A stretch of 64,000 nucleotides of DNA from an uncultured Paracoccaceae bacterium (GCA_947500775.1 CANMTD010000002.1:620001-684000); one strand, 5' to 3'. Shown: positions 1 through 7,935, counted from the stretch's first letter. Numbers and translations: made by a program. Notes: a model not told the origin generated them from the letters alone.

Positions 1-1
1 G

Positions 2-769
2 CATTACGACGGCGCGCGCCTGCCCCGCTTTGACGCGATCATCCCCCGGATCGGCGCCTCGATCACGCCATATGGCACGGCGGTGGTGCGGCAGTTCGAA
101 ACCATCGGCACCTATTGCGTCAATGGCTCGGACGGGATCACCGCCAGCCGCGACAAATTGCAGGCCCATCAGATCCTGTCGCGCCACCGGATCGGCATGC
201 CCACCACCACCTTCGCCGCCTCGCCCAAGGACACCAGCAACCTGATCAGCCTTGTCGGCGGCGCGCCGCTGATCGTGAAGCTGCTGGAAAGCACCCAGGG
301 CAAGGGCGTGGTGCTGGCCGAAACCAAAAAGGCCGCGGAATCGGTGATTTCCGCCTTTCGCGGGCTGAAGGCCAGCTTTCTGGTGCAGCATTTCGTGAAG
401 GAAGCGGCGGGCGAGGATATCCGCTGTCTGGTGATCGGCGGCAAGGTCGTGGCCGCCATGCGCCGCAAGGCCGAAGCGGGCGAGTTCCGGTCGAACCTGC
501 ATCAGGGCGGCAGCGCCACATCGGTCCGCATCACCAAGGCCGAACGCGAAGCCGCCGTCAAAGCCGCCCGCGCCTTTCGCCTGAACATGGCCGGGGTCGA
601 TCTGTTGCGGTCCGACGACGGCCCCAAGGTGCTGGAGGTCAATTCATCCCCCGGGATCGAAGGCATCGAAAAGGCCAGCAAGAAAAACATCGCGGCGCTG
701 TTGTTCGATGACATCGAAAAACGCGTGCGCCCCCTGCCCGCGCGCAAACGCGGCCCCGCCGCGTCATAG
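2..769 (+). CDS. rimK: RimK-type alpha-L-glutamate ligase, 5'-truncated by window edge
   Basis: ATP-grasp ligase of the RimK family, which adds glutamate residues to the C-terminus of ribosomal protein S6 in the classical case. The frame is open from base 2, so the N-terminus lies outside the window and about 255 residues are visible. Family landmarks are PRIGASIT near the start, the ATP-grasp lysine region ([14 protein letters not shown]), the [18 protein letters not shown] segment, and the metal-binding [16 protein letters not shown] near the C-terminus. The family is usually about 300 residues, so some 45 are missing. The true substrate in this organism is not shown. Alternatives within the family are other amino-acid ligases acting on proteins or cofactors. 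Confidence 0.9.
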   Translation, partial: HYDGARLPRFDAIIPRIGASITPYGTAVVRQFETIGTYCVNGSDGITASRDKLQAHQILSRHRIGMPTTTFAASPKDTSNLISLVGGAPLIVKLLESTQGKGVVLAETKKAAESVISAFRGLKASFLVQHFVKEAAGEDIRCLVIGGKVVAAMRRKAEAGEFRSNLHQGGSATSVRITKAEREAAVKAARAFRLNMAGVDLLRSDDGPKVLEVNSSPGIEGIEKASKKNIAALLFDDIEKRVRPLPARKRGPAAS

Positions 770-831
770 CGCCTCTGGACGGGGGCGCACATAATCCCTA
801 TATCTTTGGTCGGATATAAGGACACAGACCG

Positions 832-1194
832 ATGACTGAACACGGCCAGCCGCTGGAGGGGACACCCCTCATCAAACCATCCTCAACCGATCATCCGATG
901 TATGACCGGGTGGTCGAGGCTTGTCGCACGGTCTATGACCCCGAAATTCCGGTGAATATCTACGATCTGGGGCTGATCTATACCATCGAGATCAACGACG
1001 AAAACGAAGTTGCCATCATGATGTCCCTGACCGCGCCGGGCTGTCCCGTCGCCGGCGAAATGCCCGGCTGGCTGGCCGAAGCGGTGGAACCGCTGGACGG
1101 GATCAAACAGGTCGATGTCCAACTGGTGTGGGAACCGCCCTGGGGGATGGACATGATGTCCGATGAGGCCCGGCTGGAACTGGGCTTTATGTGA
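832..1194 (+). CDS. sufT: SufT-type iron-sulfur cluster assembly protein (DUF59/MIP18 family)
   Basis: A 120-residue protein carrying the MIP18/DUF59 core (residues about 25-115). Conserved family features are YDPEIPVNIYDLGLIY, the single cysteine in TAPGCPVAG, and VWEPPWGMDMMSDEAR near the end. Members act as late factors that help mature cytosolic Fe-S proteins. PaaD, a relative, works in phenylacetate degradation, but no paa genes are nearby. The presence of sufA (2.7 kb) and sufE (35.5 kb) in the same window fits a Suf-type system with dispersed accessory genes. The start ATG follows GATATAAGGA about 10 bases upstream. The assignment as SufT rather than PaaD rests on this context. Confidence 0.88.
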   Translation: MTEHGQPLEGTPLIKPSSTDHPMYDRVVEACRTVYDPEIPVNIYDLGLIYTIEINDENEVAIMMSLTAPGCPVAGEMPGWLAEAVEPLDGIKQVDVQLVWEPPWGMDMMSDEARLELGFM

Positions 1195-1200
1195 CTTCTT

Positions 1201-1220
1201 GGCAAGTGATTTAACTTGCC
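1201..1220. terminator. 7-bp inverted repeat with T-tract after sufT (terminator or operator)
   Basis: GGCAAGT, a six-base loop and ACTTGCC form a perfect stem followed by TTTTAATT, seven bases after the sufT stop. The form is that of a short intrinsic terminator. It also shares ACTTGC with a second inverted repeat just downstream, so an operator role for the next gene is possible. Confidence 0.55.
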
Positions 1221-1228
1221 TTTTAATT

Positions 1229-1250
1229 ATGCAATCAAATAAACTTGCAT
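1229..1250. promoter_or_regulatory. Inverted repeat ATGCAA-N10-TTGCAT upstream of the SatD-like gene
   Basis: A perfect 6-bp palindromic pair lies 39 bases upstream of the SatD-like ATG in an AT-rich stretch. ACTTGC occurs here and in the preceding hairpin. It may be a regulator site for the SatD/DUF3307 pair. No regulator can be named from sequence. Confidence 0.3.
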
Positions 1251-1289
1251 CACCGCCACCCGCGCGCCATTATGCCGTTGGAGGTGACA

Positions 1290-1919
1290 ATGTCTCAGAA
1301 CCTTACAGTACTGACGGGTGATCTGATCAAATCAACCGATTTGCCGGATGGTCAAATCAACATCGCCATGACGGTCTTGCAAGGCGCAGCTCTGGACATC
1401 TCTGCCTGGCAAAACAGAACGCCCAACCCCTGCTTTACCCGCTTTCGCGGCGATGGCTGGCAAATGTTGCTTCACAATGCTGCGCTTGCCCCGCGTGCGG
1501 CGATTTATCTGCGGGCCGCATTGACAGCAGAGGGCAAGGATTTTGGCACACGCATTGCCATTGCCTCGGGGCAAGGCACCGTCCCCGCCGATCATGACCT
1601 GAACCGCGCCACTGGCCCTGCCTTCGTCGAGTCGGGCCGCGCATTGGACGGGCTCAAGGGGCGGACAACTCTAACCTGGGCCGAGGGGGGCGCTGTTGGA
1701 GCATTTGTTCGGCTGGCCGATCATCTTAGCACCGGCTGGACGCCCGCACAGGCCCGCGCAATACGTGAAATGCTGCCGCCTGTTCCAAAGACACACACCA
1801 AGGTATCCTTGGCCCTCAACATCTCGCGGCAGGCTGTCGATCAGGCGTTGGCCAGCGCCGGATATCACGCCTTGAACGATGCTTTGACCCTTTTAGAAAC
1901 CGAAATGCAGCCCCATTAG
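1290..1919 (+). CDS. SatD-family protein with C-terminal helix-turn-helix
   Basis: A 209-residue soluble protein. The N-terminus (LTVLTGDLIKSTDLP) and the central FTRFRGDGWQMLL / IASGQGTV region resemble the SatD family, in which a cyclase-like fold is followed by a winged-helix end. The last 50 residues (SLALNISRQAVDQALASAG) read as a helix-turn-helix. The ATG at 1290 is chosen because GGAGGT ends five bases before it; an upstream TTG at 1245 has no ribosome site. The next gene is a DUF3307 membrane protein 53 bases downstream. SatD and DUF3307 genes are known to co-occur, so the two probably act together. Third-position GC is lower than in neighbouring genes, which may mean acquisition by transfer. 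The biochemical role is unknown. Confidence 0.6.
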   Translation: MSQNLTVLTGDLIKSTDLPDGQINIAMTVLQGAALDISAWQNRTPNPCFTRFRGDGWQMLLHNAALAPRAAIYLRAALTAEGKDFGTRIAIASGQGTVPADHDLNRATGPAFVESGRALDGLKGRTTLTWAEGGAVGAFVRLADHLSTGWTPAQARAIREMLPPVPKTHTKVSLALNISRQAVDQALASAGYHALNDALTLLETEMQPH

Positions 1920-1972
1920 CCTGCCTTTTGCAAAAGCAACCCAATGCGCCTGCGTAGCAAAGAGAAAACCCG

Positions 1973-2692
1973 ATGATCGAAACCGCCACCGCGCTTTTGT
2001 TTGCCCATGTTCTGGCCGATTTCGTGTTTCAAAGCGATTGGATCAACCGCAACAAACGCAACCCCGGAGTTCTGCTGGTCCATGGCGCAATCGTGGCTTT
2101 GACGGCGTTCATCGCGCTGGGGTTTCAGGGCCTGTACCCTGTGCTGATACTGGCCGCCGCCCATCTGGCGATTGACGCCCTCAAAACATACGGTGGTTTC
2201 AGCGATCTGCGGGCCTTTCTTCTGGATCAAGGCGCGCATCTGATCACCATCGCATTCCTGGCCGCTCTGACACCTGCGCTCTGGCATCAGGGGGCCTGGG
2301 CTGCATGGCCAGCGCTGTTGCCGCTTATGGCACTGGGTACGGGGCTGATCATCACCCTGCGCGTGGGCGAATTTGCCGTCGGCCTGCTGATGCGCCCTTA
2401 CGGCGCGCGGGTGCGCAACAACGGTCTGCGGAATGGCGGCCGGGTGATCGGCATGTTGGAACGCGGGCTGATCTTTTTGCTGGTAATGATCGGGCAACCC
2501 ATCGGCGTCGGTTTTCTGGTCGCGGCCAAGTCGATCCTGCGATTTGGCACCGCCAACCGCGACCAACATACGGCCGAATATGTGATCATCGGGACATTGA
2601 CCTCTTTTGGCTGGGCGCTTTTGGCCACCTATGCCACGCAGGGTTTGATGAAATTGCTGCCTCCGCTTGAGATCACATCCCTTATTCCCTAG
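1973..2692 (+). CDS. DUF3307 family integral membrane protein
   Basis: A 239-residue multi-span membrane protein. The N-terminal segment (LLFAHVLADFVFQSDWI) with the conserved H-x-x-x-D motif and the later HLAIDALK are characteristic of DUF3307. About six hydrophobic segments are visible, including VALTAFIALGFQGLYPVLILAA and RGLIFLLVMIGQPIGVGFLVAAK. The function of the family is not established. It pairs with the SatD-like gene upstream, which has a DNA-binding-like end, so a regulated membrane module is plausible. The ATG is preceded by AAAGAGAAAA about eight bases upstream. Confidence 0.7.
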   Translation: MIETATALLFAHVLADFVFQSDWINRNKRNPGVLLVHGAIVALTAFIALGFQGLYPVLILAAAHLAIDALKTYGGFSDLRAFLLDQGAHLITIAFLAALTPALWHQGAWAAWPALLPLMALGTGLIITLRVGEFAVGLLMRPYGARVRNNGLRNGGRVIGMLERGLIFLLVMIGQPIGVGFLVAAKSILRFGTANRDQHTAEYVIIGTLTSFGWALLATYATQGLMKLLPPLEITSLIP

Positions 2693-2722
2693 ATTAAGGG
2701 TCAGGATAAAGGAAACCCGCAT

Positions 2723-3073
2723 ATGTTCGGCATTCCCGGCAAACAGGCGATCAGCATGACCCCCGCGGCGGCCGCGCAGATCGCCAAACTGATGACCAAG
2801 GATGGCTCTAAGGGCCTGCGTATCGGCGTCAAGAAAGGCGGCTGTGCGGGCATGGAATACACCATGGACTATGTGGCCGAGGTGGACCCCAACGACGAGG
2901 TCGTGGAACAGGAAGGCGCGCGGGTGATGATTGCGCCCATGGCCCAGATGTTCCTGTTCGGCACCGAGATCGACTATGAGGTCTCGCTGCTGGAATCCGG
3001 GTTCAAATTCCGCAATCCCAATGTCGTGGACGCCTGCGGCTGCGGTGAATCGATCAAATTCGCGGACATGTAA
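2723..3073 (+). CDS. sufA: HesB/IscA-type iron-sulfur carrier SufA
   Basis: A 116-residue A-type Fe-S carrier. The three cluster-binding cysteines are visible in KKGGCAGMEY (one) and DACGCGES (two), in the usual spacing. Such proteins receive clusters from the SufBCD scaffold and pass them to apo-targets. AAAGGA lies 9 bases before the ATG. The gene overlaps the following TfoX-like gene by one base (TAATG), so the two are probably co-transcribed. No sufBCD genes are in the window. IscA or ErpA naming is possible; SufA is preferred because sufE and sufT are nearby. Confidence 0.85.
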   Translation: MFGIPGKQAISMTPAAAAQIAKLMTKDGSKGLRIGVKKGGCAGMEYTMDYVAEVDPNDEVVEQEGARVMIAPMAQMFLFGTEIDYEVSLLESGFKFRNPNVVDACGCGESIKFADM

Positions 3074-3426
3074 TGGCGGTCGATCCGGGGTTTCTGGATC
3101 ATGCCAAGGACCTGTTCGCCGGGCTGGGCGAGGTTCGGACCGCGCGCATGTTTGGCGGTATATCGCTTTACATCGACGATGCCATGTTCGCGATCCTCTT
3201 TGGTGATGCGCTTTATATGAAGGCCGATCCAAACCTGCGGGCAGACTATGCCGACGCGGGCGCCCTGCCCTTTACCTATGACACCAAAACCGGGCCGCGC
3301 ACGATCAACGGGTTGATGTCCCTGCCCGACGCCGCCCTGGATGACCCCGACGCGGCGCTGGACTGGGCGCGCAGATCGCTGGATTGTGCCCGTGTGGCCG
3401 CCGCGAAACGCGCCGGGGCAAAATGA
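3073..3426 (+). CDS. TfoX/Sxy N-terminal domain protein
   Basis: A 117-residue protein matching the TfoX N-terminal domain: LFAGLGEVRTARMFGGISLYIDDAMFAILFGDALYMKAD is typical of the family. It lacks the C-terminal TfoX domain of enterobacterial competence regulators, as do most alphaproteobacterial members. The start codon shares its A with the sufA stop codon, indicating translational coupling. The family role outside gamma-proteobacteria is not known, and competence should not be inferred from this gene alone. Confidence 0.8.
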   Translation: MAVDPGFLDHAKDLFAGLGEVRTARMFGGISLYIDDAMFAILFGDALYMKADPNLRADYADAGALPFTYDTKTGPRTINGLMSLPDAALDDPDAALDWARRSLDCARVAAAKRAGAK

Positions 3427-3531
3427 TCCTGCGCCTTGCGTCCCTCTGTCAGCTTTCAATTTTTGGCCAGATCGGGTAACCCTGATGCTGCGGTTCTGGC
3501 CGCTGACCTGTAACCAATCAAGGGCATCATC

Positions 3532-4278
3532 ATGCGACGCAAACTGGCAGCCGGTAACTGGAAGATGAATGGCACATCCGCCTCTTTGGCCGAGGTCGAG
3601 GCGCTGAACACCGCGCATCCCACAGCAGGCGTCGATATCCTGATATGCCCCCCCGCCACACTGTTGTCGCGCCTGTCCGGTGTTGCGGGCCCTGCCATCG
3701 CCACCGGCGGGCAGGATTGCCACGCCGCCGCCGCAGGCGCACATACCGGCGATATCTCGGCCGATATGCTGTTGGATGCCGGGGCCAGCCACGTCATTCT
3801 GGGCCATTCCGAACGCCGGGCCGATCACGGCGAAACCGACGGCACCGTGCATGTCAAAACCGTGGCCGCGCTGAACGCCGGGCTGGTGCCGGTCGTCTGC
3901 GTCGGCGAAACCGAGGTCGAGCGTGACGACGGCAAGACGTTGCAGGTGATCGGCACCCAACTGGCGGGCTCGCTGCCCGATTTCGCCGGGATCGACCGGC
4001 TGGTCGTCGCCTATGAGCCGGTCTGGGCCATCGGCACCGGCCGGGTGCCGACACTGGGCCAGATCGCCGAGGTGCATGATTTCATCCGCGCCACATTGGC
4101 CGAACGCTTCGGTGCCGCCGCCGAAGGCATGCGCCTGCTGTATGGCGGATCGGTGAAACCGTCGAACGCGGCCGAGATTTTCGCGGTCTCCAACGTGGAC
4201 GGCGCGCTGGTCGGTGGGGCCTCGCTGAAGGCCAGCGATTTTTCGGGGATCATCGCGGCGCTGGAACAGGCGGCCTGA
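3532..4278 (+). CDS. tpiA: Triosephosphate isomerase
   Basis: A 248-residue enzyme interconverting dihydroxyacetone phosphate and glyceraldehyde 3-phosphate in glycolysis and gluconeogenesis. All catalytic landmarks are present: AAGNWKMNG (Asn and Lys), VILGHSERR (His), [13 protein letters not shown] (Glu and the flexible loop) and YGGSVKPSN (phosphate binding). The length is normal for the family. Translation starts at the ATG after AAGGG. A strong intrinsic terminator follows 22 bases after the stop, so the gene seems to be transcribed alone or as the last gene of its unit. Confidence 0.97.
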   Translation: MRRKLAAGNWKMNGTSASLAEVEALNTAHPTAGVDILICPPATLLSRLSGVAGPAIATGGQDCHAAAAGAHTGDISADMLLDAGASHVILGHSERRADHGETDGTVHVKTVAALNAGLVPVVCVGETEVERDDGKTLQVIGTQLAGSLPDFAGIDRLVVAYEPVWAIGTGRVPTLGQIAEVHDFIRATLAERFGAAAEGMRLLYGGSVKPSNAAEIFAVSNVDGALVGGASLKASDFSGIIAALEQAA

Positions 4279-4299
4279 TCTCTCTGCTTATTGAACGCC

Positions 4300-4334
4300 A
4301 AAGGGCCGCCCGATTTGGGGCGGCCCTTTTTATA
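4300..4334 (+). terminator. Intrinsic terminator of tpiA
   Basis: AAGGGCCGCCC and GGGCGGCCCTT form an 11-bp stem around a short loop, followed by TTTTTAT. Confidence 0.88.
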
Positions 4335-4337
4335 TTG

Positions 4338-4386
4338 GGATGTACAGCAACCGACTGCCAGGTGTTCTACCTCTGAACTATGCACC
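4338..4386 (-). other. tRNA-like 5'-half remnant
   Basis: Read on the minus strand this carries a D-arm-like unit, TAGTTCAGAGGTAGAAC, in which GTTC pairs with GAAC, preceded by a seven-base acceptor-like stretch. No T-arm (GGTTCRA) follows, so no complete tRNA can be folded. It is either the decayed 5' half of a tRNA gene or a chance match. It abuts the 89-bp repeat. Confidence 0.3.
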
Positions 4387-4473
4387 GCGCCCGAACCGAG
4401 GGGTGGGCGAGAAGCGCCCGCCCCGTGGGGGCGGTTCGGGCGCTGCCTGAGCCAAGGCTCAGGCAAGTGGCGC
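4385..4473. repeat. 89-bp structured intergenic repeat, copy 1
   Basis: It is identical to 17394-17482 except at one base (4466). It can fold into a 12-bp outer stem (4387-4398 with 4432-4443) enclosing a second hairpin (GGGGTGGGCG pairing with CGCCCGCCCC), then a separate 10-bp hairpin (4444-4453 with 4456-4465). It sits between the convergent genes tpiA and dctM. The structure and position resemble REP-type elements or bidirectional terminators. Confidence 0.85.
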
Positions 4474-4485
4474 AACTGCCAACAC

Positions 4486-5916
4486 CTAGTTGGTTATGAT
4501 CTCTTTCCCCATCACCGCCGTCGGCAGATAGGTCGAAATGATCGGCACATAGGTGATCAGGATCAGGAACAAGAACAGCACCGCCAGGAACGGCAGCGCC
4601 GCCCGAACCACCCGCATCATCGGCATCCCCGCCACGCCCGAGGTCACGAACAGGTTCAGACCGACCGGCGGGGTGATCATCCCGATTTCCATGTTCACCA
4701 CCATGATGATGCCCAGATGGATCGGATCGACACCCAGTTCGATCGCGATCGGGAACACCAGCGGCGCCACGATCACCAACAGCCCCGAGGGTTCCATGAA
4801 CTGCCCGCCGATCAGCAGGATCACGTTCACGATGACCAGGAACATGATCTTGCCGAACCCCGCGCTTAGCATCGCGCCGGCGATCTGTTGCGGGATCTGT
4901 TCGTCGGTCAGAACATGTTTCAGGATCAGCGCGTTGGCGATGATGAACATCAGCGTCACCGTCAGCTTGCCCGCGTCGAACAGCGTATTCTTGGTGTCGC
5001 GGTGGACCAGCGCGGTGACCAGCGCATGGGGTTTCCTGAACAGCGGCACAGGCCGCCCGCCCTCTTCTTTCGGGCGCAATGGTCCCATGTCGCGATAGAC
5101 GAAACAGGCCACGATGAAGGCATAGACCGAGGCCACGGCCGCCGCTTCGGTCGGGGTGAAGATCGCGCCGGTCCAGACGAACGCCAGCCCGTTGTCACCA
5201 TATTCGATCCACGGCACCCCGTAGATGCCGAACATGATGATCGCGATCAGCATTAGGCCCCAGAACGCATCGCGGAACGCGGCCCAAACCTCGCCCCAGC
5301 CCTGCCATTCGCCCTTGGGCATCTTCTTGATCGTCGCCATCACATAGATGGTGACCATCAGCAGCAGACCGGCCAGCAGCCCCGGAAACACGCCCGCCAG
5401 GAACATCCGGCCGACCGAAACCTCGACAGCACTTGCATAGACCACCATCACGATCGACGGCGGGATCAGAATGCCCAGCGTCCCCGCATTACAGATCACA
5501 CCGGCGGCGAAATCCTTGGTGTATCCCACCTGCCGCATGGCTGCGATCACGATGGACCCGATGGCCACAACGGTCGCGGGCGAAGACCCCGACAGGGCCG
5601 CGAACAACATGCAGGCAAAGACCCCCGCAATCGCCAGCCCGCCGCGCAGATGGCCGACACAGGCGATGGAAAAGCGGATGATCCGCTTGGCCACGCCACC
5701 CGTCGACATGAAGCTGGAGGCCAGAATGAAAAACGGGATCGCCAGCAGCGTGTAATGCCCGGCCATCGCCTGATACAGCGACTGCGCAATCGACGCGAGC
5801 GAGGTATCCGACAGCACCAGCAGAAAGATGATCGAGCTCAGCCCCAGCGACACCGCAATCGGCACCCCGATCAGCAGCAGGCCGACGATCATCCCAAACA
5901 GAATTGCTACATCCAT
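4486..5916 (-). CDS. dctM: TRAP transporter large permease DctM (C4-dicarboxylate type)
   Basis: A 476-residue membrane protein, the 12-helix channel subunit of a TRAP importer driven by a sodium or proton gradient. DctM signatures include LSGSSPATVVAIGSIV, AGVICNAGTLGILIPPS and MEIGMITPPVGLN. A charged loop near residues 265-300 (MGPLRPKEEGGRPVP) is longer than in many DctM proteins. It is the last gene of dctPQM, starting 3 bases after dctQ stops. The adjacent dctBD pair indicates C4-dicarboxylates such as succinate, fumarate and malate as substrates. Confidence 0.93.
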   Translation of the reverse strand: MDVAILFGMIVGLLLIGVPIAVSLGLSSIIFLLVLSDTSLASIAQSLYQAMAGHYTLLAIPFFILASSFMSTGGVAKRIIRFSIACVGHLRGGLAIAGVFACMLFAALSGSSPATVVAIGSIVIAAMRQVGYTKDFAAGVICNAGTLGILIPPSIVMVVYASAVEVSVGRMFLAGVFPGLLAGLLLMVTIYVMATIKKMPKGEWQGWGEVWAAFRDAFWGLMLIAIIMFGIYGVPWIEYGDNGLAFVWTGAIFTPTEAAAVASVYAFIVACFVYRDMGPLRPKEEGGRPVPLFRKPHALVTALVHRDTKNTLFDAGKLTVTLMFIIANALILKHVLTDEQIPQQIAGAMLSAGFGKIMFLVIVNVILLIGGQFMEPSGLLVIVAPLVFPIAIELGVDPIHLGIIMVVNMEIGMITPPVGLNLFVTSGVAGMPMMRVVRAALPFLAVLFLFLILITYVPIISTYLPTAVMGKEIITN

Positions 5917-5919
5917 GGA

Positions 5920-6606
5920 TCAATCCCCTGCGTTCTTTGCGGCGGCTTCTTCGACCGCCTCTTCGGCTTCGTGGCTGACAATCAGGCTGGCCTGTTTGCC
6001 GGTGACGACCCGGATGGTTGCCTGCACGACCCGGAACAGGATCAGCGCGCAGCCGAAGGGCAGGATGAAATAGGGAATGAAGCGCGGCAGTTTCTCGTAT
6101 TCCTCGCCCTCGTTGAAAATCGGCTCGATGAACCGCAACCATTCGGGGATCGGGATCTGTTCGGTCTCGTACCAGGCCTGATCGCGGGTGTTTTCAAAAC
6201 CGGTGGGGAACCAGCGGCCCGAGGTGGCATCGAACCCGCCAAAGGGCGCCCAGTAATCCCACGCGCCTTTCAACAGCAAGATCGCATAGATGATACAGCA
6301 GGCGGCAGAGATAAGGGCCAGAATGCGCTGGCCCCGCGGCGCCAGCATGTTGATGATCGCATCCACCCCCAGATGGGCGGTGACCTTGAACGCATAGCTG
6401 ACCCCGAAGATGACCAGCCAGGCAAACAGGACCAGCGTCAGCTCTTGCCCCCAGATCAGCGATTTCGCGAACACATAGCGCAACACGACGTTCACGAATG
6501 TGACCAGAACCATCAGCCCCAGAATGACGGCAATTGCGGTTTCTTCGATGTCATTGACCACGCGCGCGAATGCAGACGTGCCCTGGTGTTCGGCCGATCC
6601 AGCCAT
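5920..6606 (-). CDS. dctQ: TRAP transporter small permease DctQ
   Basis: A 228-residue four-helix subunit linking the substrate-binding protein to DctM. Visible features are the first helix (ETAIAVILGLMVLVTFVNVVLRYV), the conserved SLIWGQELTLVLFAWLVI, and later helices near residues 90-115 and 180-205. It is longer than typical DctQ (about 160-200) because of a hydrophilic insert between the third and fourth helices. It is separated from dctP by 81 bases that hold a terminator-like hairpin, a layout that lowers permease expression relative to the binding protein. Confidence 0.9.
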   Translation of the reverse strand: MAGSAEHQGTSAFARVVNDIEETAIAVILGLMVLVTFVNVVLRYVFAKSLIWGQELTLVLFAWLVIFGVSYAFKVTAHLGVDAIINMLAPRGQRILALISAACCIIYAILLLKGAWDYWAPFGGFDATSGRWFPTGFENTRDQAWYETEQIPIPEWLRFIEPIFNEGEEYEKLPRFIPYFILPFGCALILFRVVQATIRVVTGKQASLIVSHEAEEAVEEAAAKNAGD

Positions 6607-6642
6607 CCCCAGCCCCCCTTTTCGTGTGTATCAGATAGAAAA

Positions 6643-6669
6643 ATGGCGGCCCAACGGGCGGGCCGCCAT
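6643..6669 (-). terminator. Attenuator hairpin between dctP and dctQ
   Basis: ATGGCGGCCC and GGGCCGCCAT form a perfect 10-bp stem. On the minus strand it is followed by TTTTTCT. It probably ends most dctP transcripts, allowing a surplus of binding protein over permease. Confidence 0.75.
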
Positions 6670-6687
6670 TCATCCTGATCAACGGCC

Positions 6688-7689
6688 TTACATAGAGGCG
6701 TTGATTTCCTGCGCCGCGGCGATGGTGTCGGCGCCAACATCCGCTTCGAACTGGGCCCAGACCGGTTTCATCGCATCGACCCATGCCTGACGCTGTTCGG
6801 TCGTCAACTGGCGTACCACGCCGCCCTGATCGATGATCGCCTGTTTGGCGGCCTCGTTCACGGCAAAGGCTTCGGCGTTGCGGGCCACGGTCACCTCGTT
6901 GACGATGGTGGTCAGCTGGGTGCGCACGTCATCGGGCAGGCTGTCCCAGAAATCGGTCGAGGTCACGACCAGATAATCGATGATGCCGTGGTTGGTTTCG
7001 GTCACACCGTCCTGAACTTCGAAGAACTTCTTGCCATAGATGTTCGACCAGGTGTTTTCCTGCCCGTCGACAACGCCGGTCTGCAGCGCGCCGTAAACTT
7101 CGGAAAACGCCATTGGCTGCGGGCTTGCGCCGATCGCTTCCATCTGGGCAACCAGAACATCCGATGTCTGCACGCGGAACTTCAGACCCGCGGCATCCGA
7201 CGGCACCAGCAGCGGCTTGTTGGCCGAAAACTGTTTCGATCCATTGTGCCAGAACGCCAGACCCAAAAGACCACGGCGGGTCATGGATTCCTTCATCGCC
7301 TGACCGGTGTCAGAGTTCTGGAAGGCATCGACCGCATCCATGTTGGCAAACATGAACGGCAGATCGAAGATCCGGAACTTTTTGGTGAACTGTTCGAATT
7401 TCGACAGCGACGGCGCGGCCATCTGAACATCGCCCTGCAGCAATGCCTCAAGCACCTGATCGTCGTTGTACAGTGTCGAGTTCGGGAACACCTCGACGCA
7501 GACCTTGCCGTTCATCTCGTCGTTGACACGCTGTTCGAACAGCGACGCGGCGATCCCCTTGGGGTGCTTGTCGGTGTTGGTCACATGGCTGAACTTGATG
7601 ACGATTTCGCCTTCGTCGCAGGCGGCAGTGGCGGCCCCTGCGGTCATGGACAGCGCGACGGCAGCCGCGGCAGCGGTTACAAATTTCAT
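6688..7689 (-). CDS. dctP: TRAP substrate-binding protein DctP (C4-dicarboxylates)
   Basis: A 333-residue periplasmic receptor. A Sec signal peptide is clear (MKFVTAAAAAVALSMTAGAA, cleavage near ATAA-CDEG). The family core includes KFRVQTSDVLVAQMEAIGAS with the carboxylate-binding arginine, PMAFSEVYGALQTGVVDGQENTWSN, and the late QAWVDAMKPVWAQFE. The ATG at 7689 is chosen over one 15 bases upstream because GGAGGAG lies just before it. The gene begins the dctPQM unit, downstream of dctBD and two tandem dyads that look like regulator sites. Confidence 0.93.
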   Translation of the reverse strand: MKFVTAAAAAVALSMTAGAATAACDEGEIVIKFSHVTNTDKHPKGIAASLFEQRVNDEMNGKVCVEVFPNSTLYNDDQVLEALLQGDVQMAAPSLSKFEQFTKKFRIFDLPFMFANMDAVDAFQNSDTGQAMKESMTRRGLLGLAFWHNGSKQFSANKPLLVPSDAAGLKFRVQTSDVLVAQMEAIGASPQPMAFSEVYGALQTGVVDGQENTWSNIYGKKFFEVQDGVTETNHGIIDYLVVTSTDFWDSLPDDVRTQLTTIVNEVTVARNAEAFAVNEAAKQAIIDQGGVVRQLTTEQRQAWVDAMKPVWAQFEADVGADTIAAAQEINASM

Positions 7690-7726
7690 TTGGACTCCTC
7701 CCAAGATATCCTGATGTCAGTTCCCA

Positions 7727-7748
7727 TGCCCCGGTTTCGAGGGGCATC
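7727..7748. promoter_or_regulatory. Inverted repeat ATGCCCC-N8-GGGGCAT in the dctP leader
   Basis: A perfect 7-bp pair centred about 48 bases upstream of the dctP ATG. It could be an operator overlapping the promoter or an mRNA hairpin in the 5' leader. No regulator can be assigned. Confidence 0.35.
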
Positions 7749-7881
7749 AGGTGATAGAAAACCGAATCGCCCTGCCCGACTCAAGAAAAACATCGGGAAT
7801 CGGCCTGTAGCTGGTATTTCACCATTTTATCAATGATTTACGGTGATCGCTGGGCGCGTTCGGACTGTGCCGAGATTCGAT

Positions 7882-7933
7882 TGTGCGCGAAGTATCGCAC
7901 AGGCCTGACCGCAGTTGTGCGGTTTTCCGCACA
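7882..7933. promoter_or_regulatory. Tandem dyads, probable DctD-binding sites upstream of dctP
   Basis: Two dyads sit side by side: TGTGCG-N8-CGCACA (7882-7901) and TGTGCGG-TTTT-CCGCACA (7916-7933). They share half-sites and lie about 195-245 bases upstream of dctP, just past the dctD stop. Tandem dyads are the known layout of DctD sites in rhizobia. The second could also act as a terminator stem for dctD (AAAA loop on the minus strand), but it has no T-tract. Confidence 0.55.
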
Positions 7934-7935
7934 GA

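Noticed and set aside
1916-3232. Long minus-strand open frame opposite DUF3307 and sufA
   Set aside because: Both plus-strand genes are clear family members. The antisense translation is rich in Gln, His and Arg with no recognisable domain.
7811-7824. GG-N10-GC pair on the minus strand as a sigma-54 promoter for dctP
   Set aside because: Only the invariant dinucleotides match; the -12 side lacks TTGC. The neighbouring DctD lacks the motifs needed for sigma-54 activation.
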